Shown in pieces: positions 1-5,270 of a stretch of 10,568 nucleotides of DNA. The notes beneath the pieces are model-generated. The model did no database searches. It was not told where the DNA came from and worked only from the letters and a program-made list of their open reading frames with translations. The stretch covers positions 7,311 through 17,878 of the forward strand of contig MU603047.1 in assembly GCA_025201865.1 (NCBI GenBank), given 5' to 3'. A program made the translations under genes and the position numbers. Source of the stretch: Ramicandelaber brevisporus. Its lineage: Eukaryota > Kickxellomycota > Ramicandelaberales > Ramicandelaberaceae. Numbering within the stretch: the stretch's first letter is position 1; every line of letters starts with the position of its first letter.

Positions 1-18
1 CACTGCAGCCCAACAAAA

Positions 19-63
19 GGATAGGTTTAGAAGGGATAGGTTTAGAAGGGCCAGGTCTAGAAG
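19..63. repeat. 15-bp tandem repeat, three copies
   Basis: Three head-to-tail copies of a 15-bp unit. Copies at 19-33 and 34-48 are identical (GGATAGGTTTAGAAG); the copy at 49-63 differs at three positions (GGCCAGGTCTAGAAG). The array lies 88 bp beyond the stop codon of the minus-strand transporter gene, so it is in its 3' UTR or just downstream. The rest of the 1-150 flank shows nothing I can name beyond an A-rich stretch near 70-100, which would be T-rich in the transporter transcript and could serve its 3'-end formation. Confidence 0.85.
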
Positions 64-150
64 GGGCTATACAAAAGAACAAGAACACTTAAAAAAGGGG
101 GCTGTGTATCGCTTACATAATGTACGCGGTGATTAGACAGGGCTGTGGAC

Positions 151-1827
151 TTAATGCATCATGGCTGCCGATGGACCATTGTCCTGAAGCTTGACTTGGC
201 GCACGAACAGAGCAAAGAGCGCAGTCAGCCCGGCAAACGGAATGTGCGCAATAAACACCACGTGTAGCGCCTTGACATAGGCTGCTGCAATAATAGCCTG
301 TTGTTCGTGCGTCAGATGCATCATCGCTTGGCCGCCGGCTTTGGCGGCAGCAATCATGAGACCGCCATCTGGGAACTGGTTGAGCTCTGTCGCAAGCTTG
401 TTGTTCATGATGGCAGACATGACGGCAATGGAGATGACGCCGCCAATGGTTCGGAAGAAGTTCACAAGCGACGTGCCAATGGCCTGGTCCTCGAGGTCGA
501 GCTCTGCCTGCGTCGACGTAATTGTGGTTTGCATCGTAAGCCCAAGCCCAACGCCAATAATGATGAGGAAGCACACCTCTTTGGCAGTGCTCGGCTCGGC
601 TCCCAGCAAGGCAAGTAGGCCGGTGCCGACTGTCGTGATAACCATGCCCAGGACAATTTGCCACTTGTACAGACCAAACTTGGCCACGATAATGCCGCTG
701 ACAACAGCAAAGATGCTGATTGCAACCATCAGCGGGATCATGCGAATACCGGCCTTGATTGCGGTATCACCTCGGGCAACCTGGTAGAACAGCGGGATGT
801 AGAAGATGAGCGCAAACATGACAAAGCCAACGCCAAAGTTGACGACCGAAGACGACCAGAAATTGCGGCTGCGGAACAGACGAAGTGGGATGACTGGATC
901 GGCAGCAAAGCGGGCTTCAATGATGACGAAGGTAATGAGCAAGACTCCGCCGGCGCAATACAGCCCAATGACCTGGCCAGAGTTCCATGCATACTGGTTC
1001 CCGCCCCAGGTGGTGGCCAGCAAAAGACACACCACACCAGCCACAAATGCTGTGATACCAGCATAGTCGATCTTCTTGAGTTTCTGGGCCAGCGATGTAC
1101 GCTCGACGGGCAGTTGGAGGAATACAATGAGCATCGCCAGAGTTGGCACTCCGACGGGCAGGTTGACAAAGAACGTCCAGCGCCATCCATTCTTGCCAGC
1201 ATCGGTGAACGCACCGCCCATCAATGGGCCAGCAACACTGGCAACCGCGAAGACGGCTCCCAGCAAACCTGTGTACATGCTTGCTTCCTGCACGCTCGTC
1301 AAGTCGAGAATGATGATCATGCTGATGCCAAACAGACCGGCAGCGCCAACACCCTGGACGGCGCGCGCTCCAATCAGCATCTCGATATTCTGTGCAGCGC
1401 CGCACAGTGCCGAGCCAATTAGAAACAGAATGATCGAGCCAAGATAAACAACCTTGCGGCCAAAGATGTCGCTAAACTTGCCCACGACCGGCTGAAGCGA
1501 TGTCGCGGCGAGAAGATAGACCGTGGCGACCCACGAGATGGACTCGAACGCATTGAGCTGTGCCGAGATGGCAGGAAGCGCGGTAGAGACGATTGTGTTA
1601 TCCAGCGCTCCGAGCAGAACAGCCAGGCAGATTCCAGTGAAAATGGTGAGGAAGCGCTTGCGAGACACAACCGGCCTCTTGGGTGCGTCGACCGAAGCGG
1701 CCAATCCAGCCTCCACGTCGGTTGTGGCGTCGTCTGCCAGCTTCTGCGATGGCGTCTTCTCGGCATGCAACGACGCGTCTTTACCGTCGAGATCAGTGTA
1801 CTCCGGATGATACAACGACGATGGCAT
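151..1827 (-). CDS. MFS multidrug/drug:H+ antiporter, DHA2 family (14 TMS)
   Basis: A 558-aa membrane protein of the major facilitator superfamily, most like the fungal DHA2 exporters (Fnx1/Vba/Azr1/Sge1-type), which expel drugs or load basic amino acids into vacuoles using the proton gradient. The N-terminal ~55 residues are polar and probably cytosolic. Visible signatures are the DHA2 motif D1 LDNTIVSTALP (75-85), motif A GKFSDIFGRK (116-125), an R-x-x-Q-G motif B (155-159), antiporter motif C around GPLMGG (200-205), and WRWTFFVNLPVG (215-226) before helix 7. Hydrophobic segments continue to about residue 541, and the length fits 14 helices. The start is the first in-frame ATG: an in-frame stop lies upstream at 1918-1920 with no ATG between. 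Its -3 base is T, a weak context. The reverse strand is also open for long stretches because of codon bias. Family is secure; substrate and membrane (plasma versus vacuolar) cannot be read from sequence. Confidence 0.95.
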   Translation of the reverse strand: MPSSLYHPEYTDLDGKDASLHAEKTPSQKLADDATTDVEAGLAASVDAPKRPVVSRKRFLTIFTGICLAVLLGALDNTIVSTALPAISAQLNAFESISWVATVYLLAATSLQPVVGKFSDIFGRKVVYLGSIILFLIGSALCGAAQNIEMLIGARAVQGVGAAGLFGISMIIILDLTSVQEASMYTGLLGAVFAVASVAGPLMGGAFTDAGKNGWRWTFFVNLPVGVPTLAMLIVFLQLPVERTSLAQKLKKIDYAGITAFVAGVVCLLLATTWGGNQYAWNSGQVIGLYCAGGVLLITFVIIEARFAADPVIPLRLFRSRNFWSSSVVNFGVGFVMFALIFYIPLFYQVARGDTAIKAGIRMIPLMVAISIFAVVSGIIVAKFGLYKWQIVLGMVITTVGTGLLALLGAEPSTAKEVCFLIIIGVGLGLTMQTTITSTQAELDLEDQAIGTSLVNFFRTIGGVISIAVMSAIMNNKLATELNQFPDGGLMIAAAKAGGQAMMHLTHEQQAIIAAAYVKALHVVFIAHIPFAGLTALFALFVRQVKLQDNGPSAAMMH

Positions 1828-2246
1828 TGAGCAAGGTTGGATTAAGCCTGTATGTATGTGTATGTACGTATGTATGTGTGTGTGTGTGTGTATGTATGTA
1901 TGTGTGTATGTATCAGCCTATACTTGTGGAGAAACAAAGAAAGAGAACTGGATGATATCGATCTTTCCTCCATCCTGTGTCTTTCACGTCGGCAGTGTAA
2001 GAGTATTTATGTCAGGCATCGGAGCCTTAGCGGTTTCCACGTCGCGTCCGATGCATAAGCACGGCTTCCACCTCGGCATTTCCAAAATTCGGGCCACGCC
2101 TCGCACCATCTCAGCCTTCGGACCCGTAGCTGAGCTGCCTCCAGGAACAACCGTTGGCAACGACAAATGGTGGATAAAATTCAAAATTCAAAAAAGTAAA
2201 GCAATGGTCGAACGGTGGAAAAGAAAAGAGTGTTTTAATCAGCAGG
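1828..2246 (-). promoter_or_regulatory. Intergenic region: transporter promoter/leader and 3' end of the capping-like gene
   Basis: This 419-bp gap separates two minus-strand genes. Nearest the capping-like gene (about 2165-2245) the minus strand is T-rich with repeated TTTTGAA blocks, suitable for 3'-end formation; no AATAAA is seen. A TATA-like ATAAATA reads on the minus strand at 2004-2010, about 177 bp before the transporter start. A CT-rich block on the minus strand follows at about 1928-1947, as is common at fungal transcription starts, and then the alternating TG/TA tract. Promoter assignments are inferred from position and composition only. Short frames here have no recognisable product. 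Confidence 0.4.
1849..1913. repeat. 65-bp alternating purine/pyrimidine microsatellite (TG/TA)
   Basis: An uninterrupted alternation of pyrimidine and purine from 1849 to 1913, made of TGTA and TG units with one TACG. It begins 22 bp upstream of the transporter start codon, so it should lie in the 5' leader of that mRNA. There it reads as an ACATAC/ACAC-rich, ATG-free stretch. Such tracts can adopt Z-DNA, although TA steps weaken this compared with pure TG/CG. Confidence 0.9.
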
Positions 2247-4763
2247 TTAAGACTGGCTGCGCGGATGGAGTGGCTCGTTGAGCAGGAACGACAGCTTCAT
2301 GGTTCGCGGCCGTTTGTGCTGTGGCTGTCCGGTGCTGTGCAGGCTCGCTGTGTTGGCCGTTTGCTGTGATGTTTGAAGAGGCGATGTAAACTGCGGCGCT
2401 GTAGTTGGTTGTTGTTGCTGCTGCTGTGGTGTTGAAGACTGAGGCGATGGTTGCTGGCGAAGTGCAGTTAATGCTGCGGCAGCGTCAGCTTCAGATGATG
2501 ATACAACAGTGTTTGGTGTGCCTAGTGGTTCACGAGTGGATGTGGATGGAGGCGGGTCGCCGAGTTCTGGGGAATCTCGTAAACGCTTAATTGTAGGAGA
2601 ATTGATTGACATTCCGTGCACGCCTGGTGTGATTCTTGTATTTCCTCGAACTGAAGTATCAATTTGATGGGCAGGTGTAATTGGGCTCTGCATGGATGAC
2701 TTATTGCGAGTACTATTGTCGCTGTCCGATTGCGGTGATCCTAAAACTGGCCGGATCTCAACTGTAACTGGTGACAATGGCAGAGTCCGTGCAGAGTTTG
2801 GTTTATTCTTCTCTTTATCTAAAGTGCCGTCGCCACTGTTACTGCTGCTGCCGCTGTTGTTATTGCTGTTGTTGCTGCTGTTATTGTTGTAGGTGTGTTT
2901 CTGAGTGATTGCCTGTTGACGAGTAGAAGCCTCACTTTGAGCAGGCGAGAGTGGATGTCTTGATCGTACTGATATTGAGTCGCCTGATGATCTTCTCCTC
3001 AGATCACTTGTTGATTCTTGCTCTGAGGTTGATGATACTTTGGAGTAATGTGGAGGTGAGCCAAGTCCGATTGAGGTGGCGGTTGATGTTCTACTGATGG
3101 ATGTCATGTTGCCAGTTGGAGGTAATACTTGGCTTTGGCGCCGTTGGCCGTGAGACTGAGCTTCTCTGGCTTTCCATAGTGATCTAATGCGATCTGCTGC
3201 ATCCATCAATTCGCTTGCTGTGACATTTTCTATCGAAGCCTGAATAATTTCTTTAGCACGGATATCATCGCAGATGCGTGTGCCCTGGCGTTCTTCTTCA
3301 AAGTTCATAAATACCCAGCCTCCATTTTGCAGAGTTGGAGCATAGCCATGTTCATAAACTGTAACCTTCATATTTGGATCGTACTTAAATCTACCAATTC
3401 GACCAGTTGGATTGTTTACTTTCCAGTCTGAATACGTTTGTTGATCGAGTTGAAGTGTATCAAACATTTTCCCACTGATCATTGTATTCTTTGATGAACT
3501 TGTTGTGTGCAATTCAAAGTGTATTTTGCGATTATCTCCATATCTTGACACAATGCGAAACAATGCTGTCAGCGATTGAGAGGGTGTCCATTGCAGCATG
3601 CCTTTATTCACTCCTGGTATATAATGGCCATTGACTGGTGTAAAAATAAGTCCTTCACATAGTGGATGATCGATTGAGTCTACTATTTGACCGCGCTGCT
3701 GCTGCTGCTGCTGCTGCTGTTGTTGCTGCGAAATCATTTCCAATATACCGCGATATCCATATGAGAATTCATTTCTTTTGGCATCAATTAACAGCAGCTG
3801 TGAGCTGAGCTGACTTTGAGACGTTGCAGCCATAAATGTGTGATACGGAGATATGACATCGCTTCGCATGATACCAATACGTGATCTGAAACTTCGTAAT
3901 GTCATAATTGTTCCGGATATAACTGGCATATCAAATGCAAGAAACCGCCGACGTCGCACTCTGCCCGACTCATCCAGCTCAACCAGCAGTTCGCCATCCA
4001 GAATCAAATCACGATGGAACGATGCTGGTGACCGAAATACGTCCATATTGATCACCTTGCTAGAGCCACCTGGAGATCCCAGTGACTTGGATGCATCCTC
4101 GCGAGGCTTAGGGTTTACAGGCGAATGAGGACGCTGGATGGCCGAGGCTGAAGTTGGTGAGCCCGGCCCACTACTGTCGACTCCGCTGCTGGTTGAATGT
4201 GCCATCTGAATTGCAGATAAGATGGGCAATGCCAATGTGGGTATAAAATACACTTGACAGCGTCTGTCGATAAGAAATGTCATTGGTCGAGTGTTACCTC
4301 GCTGCTGCTGCTGCTGCTGCTGCATTCCAGTGCCTGTATCGCCGGACGTCAGCGTTGTCGCAAATAGTAGGTATCGCTCACTGCTGCTAAACTTTGCACT
4401 GACGTAGTAGTCTTCGTTCTCAAGCAATGCAATGTGCTCCCGCAGAAACTGCACCGGAAGCGACCCAGGAAACACTGCGCCGCCAATAGGTGCAACCGTC
4501 GAAGCTGAGGCTGATGACTGAGCTGAACCAGCACCGACGGGTGGTCTGTGAAGTAAGTCATACACTGTGCGAGCGATGCGGGCTTCCATCGCTGGGTCGA
4601 CACGTTGCGCAACTCCCTCTAGTGCTGGTGGCACTAATGCCTGTTGTTGCTGTTGCTGCTGTTGCTGTTGTTGCTGCTGCTGTTGCTGCTGTAGCTGTGA
4701 TTGTGCCCCAGCACCATATAGTGAGTCTGCTGAGCTCAGCGATGGCTGGCGCATCTTGTCCAT
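2247..4763 (-). CDS. mRNA capping guanylyltransferase-like protein with degenerate active site (probable pseudoenzyme)
   Basis: An 838-aa protein whose residues ~98-534 follow the mRNA guanylyltransferase (Ceg1/Pce1) plan. In canonical enzymes a lysine in KxDG forms the GMP adduct before GMP transfer to the RNA 5' end. Seen here: FPGSLPVQFLREHI (98-111); YYVSAK (119-124) keeping the motif I lysine K124 but followed by FSSSER instead of x-D-G; motif III FLIDRRCQVYF (163-173); motif IIIa LILDGELLVEL (253-263); motif IV EGLIFTP (370-376); motif V LQWTP (390-394), where the family has KWKP; an OB-fold region; and WVFMNFEEER (483-492) where the RxDK-type motif VI is expected. The helix IIQASIENVTASELMD (506-521) matches the family C-terminus. 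Additions are polyQ at 25-41, 148-154 and 346-356, a Ser/Pro-rich insertion at ~188-235, an Asn-rich run at 626-643, and a ~300-residue SP/TP-rich tail ending KRPRTMKLSFLLN. The start is fixed by an in-frame TAG two codons upstream. I infer it lacks catalysis; the role is unknown. Confidence 0.88.
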   Translation of the reverse strand: MDKMRQPSLSSADSLYGAGAQSQLQQQQQQQQQQQQQQQQQALVPPALEGVAQRVDPAMEARIARTVYDLLHRPPVGAGSAQSSASASTVAPIGGAVFPGSLPVQFLREHIALLENEDYYVSAKFSSSERYLLFATTLTSGDTGTGMQQQQQQQRGNTRPMTFLIDRRCQVYFIPTLALPILSAIQMAHSTSSGVDSSGPGSPTSASAIQRPHSPVNPKPREDASKSLGSPGGSSKVINMDVFRSPASFHRDLILDGELLVELDESGRVRRRRFLAFDMPVISGTIMTLRSFRSRIGIMRSDVISPYHTFMAATSQSQLSSQLLLIDAKRNEFSYGYRGILEMISQQQQQQQQQQQRGQIVDSIDHPLCEGLIFTPVNGHYIPGVNKGMLQWTPSQSLTALFRIVSRYGDNRKIHFELHTTSSSKNTMISGKMFDTLQLDQQTYSDWKVNNPTGRIGRFKYDPNMKVTVYEHGYAPTLQNGGWVFMNFEEERQGTRICDDIRAKEIIQASIENVTASELMDAADRIRSLWKAREAQSHGQRRQSQVLPPTGNMTSISRTSTATSIGLGSPPHYSKVSSTSEQESTSDLRRRSSGDSISVRSRHPLSPAQSEASTRQQAITQKHTYNNNSSNNSNNNSGSSSNSGDGTLDKEKNKPNSARTLPLSPVTVEIRPVLGSPQSDSDNSTRNKSSMQSPITPAHQIDTSVRGNTRITPGVHGMSINSPTIKRLRDSPELGDPPPSTSTREPLGTPNTVVSSSEADAAAALTALRQQPSPQSSTPQQQQQQPTTAPQFTSPLQTSQQTANTASLHSTGQPQHKRPRTMKLSFLLNEPLHPRSQS
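3696..3728 (-). repeat. CAG/CAA tract encoding Q11
   Basis: Eleven glutamine codons (mostly CAG, two CAA) encode residues 346-356, in the loop just before motif IV (EGLIFTP). Like the other tracts it falls between conserved strands and not within them. Confidence 0.95.
4302..4322 (-). repeat. Pure (CAG)7 tract encoding Q7
   Basis: Seven perfect CAG codons encode residues 148-154, in the loop between motif I and motif III of the guanylyltransferase fold. This is a natural site for length variation between strains. Confidence 0.95.
4641..4691 (-). repeat. CAG/CAA tract encoding Q17
   Basis: Seventeen consecutive glutamine codons, mixed CAG and CAA, encode residues 25-41 of the capping-like protein, directly before the conserved region. 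The codon mixing suggests the protein tract is tolerated or selected rather than a recent pure-repeat expansion. The complementary strand shows CTG/TTG, which produces meaningless poly-Cys and poly-Leu frames. Confidence 0.95.
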
Positions 4764-4862
4764 TTGCTACCACGATCACGAGTGGTTATGTTATTGTTGT
4801 TGCTGTGTTGTTGTTGTGTTGTTGGTGGTGGTGATGTTGTTGTTATGCTGGTGCTGTTGTTA
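4764..4862 (-). promoter_or_regulatory. CAA-rich, ATG-free 5' leader of the capping-like gene
   Basis: On the minus strand the region just upstream of the start codon is rich in CAA/ACA triplets (about 4790-4862). No ATG occurs on that strand until about 5004, roughly 240 bp upstream, so the leader is free of upstream AUGs. CAA-rich leaders are generally unstructured and favour scanning. The transcription start is not visible. Confidence 0.4.
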
Positions 4863-5073
4863 TTGTGACGAAGGGAGAAGAGAGGAGCAGCGTGTACACA
4901 GCTTGCGCAATGCCACTCTCGCTTCAATGAGCACTGCTTTGGCTGCTCCTCTCCTTTGTGTGTCTTCTTTTGCCGGTGCAGCACTCTACACAAACCACTC
5001 CAGCATGTCCAGCCGCCTGGTTCTGACCGCGACAATGACAACACAAGTCAGGTTTAGATTCACCACAGGCTAT

Positions 5074-5078
5074 CCAAT
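5074..5078 (+). promoter_or_regulatory. CCAAT box
   Basis: CCAAT within TATCCAATTA, about 197 bp upstream of the ABCD transporter start and about 310 bp upstream of the divergent gene. This spacing is usual for the HAP/NF-Y complex, which reads either orientation and so could serve both genes. A five-base match is weak on its own. Confidence 0.35.
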
Positions 5079-5112
5079 TAAATGATCGGTGAATTCGGTA
5101 TTGGTGCCAGTT

Positions 5113-5118
5113 CACGTG
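5113..5118. promoter_or_regulatory. CACGTG E-box
   Basis: A palindromic CACGTG, the core site of fungal bHLH factors (Cbf1/Pho4/Ino2-Ino4-type), about 153 bp upstream of the ABCD transporter start. Its location is good, but the site is short and functional use is inferred. Confidence 0.35.
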
Positions 5119-5135
5119 CTTTCAGACACAGCCAA

Positions 5136-5173
5136 CCTCGACTTCGAGGCGACGAGCGCTTTCAGCCTCGAAG
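5136..5173. promoter_or_regulatory. CCTCGA palindrome and 8-bp inverted repeat
   Basis: CCTCGA (5136-5141) and TCGAGG (5144-5149) form a palindrome with a 2-bp spacer. In addition CTTCGAGG (5142-5149) is the exact reverse complement of CCTCGAAG (5166-5173). The octamer GCTTTCAG also occurs twice, at 5118-5125 and 5158-5165. The arrangement looks like paired binding sites for a dimeric factor upstream of the ABCD transporter; the factor is unknown. Confidence 0.4.
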
Positions 5174-5214
5174 ACACTCTTGCAGACTGCTTCTTGATCG
5201 CACTCTACGGGCAA

Positions 5215-5247
5215 CTCTTTTTTTCTTCATTCCTTCATTCCTTTCGC
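5215..5247 (+). promoter_or_regulatory. CT-rich block (likely core promoter/TSS region)
   Basis: A pyrimidine-rich run containing T7 and repeated TTCATTCC lies 24-56 bp before the transporter ATG at 5271. CT blocks of this kind commonly precede transcription starts in fungi. If transcription starts here, the in-frame ATG at 5082 is outside the mRNA. It resembles a 3' splice tract too, but no matching donor is evident. Confidence 0.4.
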
Positions 5248-5270
5248 TAGCTCGACTTCAAACGACGGAG

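Larger units (their letters stand above)
4863..5270. promoter_or_regulatory. Divergent promoter between the capping-like gene and the ABCD transporter
   Basis: The two genes are transcribed away from each other from a 507-bp interval (4764-5270), so their promoters must share this space. It holds a CCAAT box, a CACGTG E-box, a CCTCGA-containing inverted repeat and, next to the transporter, a CT-rich block. No clear TATA box is seen on either strand. Shared control is possible but unproven. Confidence 0.5.

Noticed and set aside
19-63. Tandem repeats as a telomeric or CRISPR array.
   Set aside because: The 15-bp unit is not a telomere repeat, there are only three copies, they are directly abutting with no spacers, and the context is eukaryotic.
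658-1422. Long plus-strand open frame (254 codons) opposite the MFS transporter.
   Set aside because: Lies wholly antisense to a well-recognised gene; the translation is Asp/Asn/His-rich without hydrophobic core or family resemblance. It is a by-product of codon bias.
1984-2184. Minus-strand 66-codon frame between the two minus-strand genes.
   Set aside because: No recognisable domain, located in the presumed promoter of the transporter and overlapped by an equally unconvincing plus-strand frame.
2247-4763. The capping-like gene as a decaying pseudogene.
   Set aside because: The 838-codon frame is uninterrupted, non-catalytic strands are well conserved and the in-frame repeats preserve phase. 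Loss is confined to catalytic motifs, which points to a maintained pseudoenzyme.
4567-5085. Plus-strand open frame with a poly-Cys run.
   Set aside because: The poly-Cys comes from the opposite strand of the CAG/CAA tract of the capping-like gene; the remainder is composition-driven Val/Leu/Cys sequence.
5136-5173. CCTCGA sites as fatty-acid-responsive FarA/FarB (CCTCGG) elements.
   Set aside because: The last base differs in every copy; no exact CCTCGG is present, so the assignment would be forced despite the apt neighbour gene.
5215-5250. Polypyrimidine tract ending in CTAG as a 3' splice site of a leader intron.
   Set aside because: No convincing donor or branch point upstream, and CT blocks are ordinary fungal core-promoter features. 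cDNA would be needed to revive the idea.
5082-5270. In-frame upstream ATG that would add 63 residues to the ABCD transporter.
   Set aside because: Poor start context (T at -3), an Arg-rich extension unlike the family, and a CT-rich block at 5215-5247 that suggests transcription starts after it. The ATG at 5271 has good context and starts a typical Ala-rich N-terminus.
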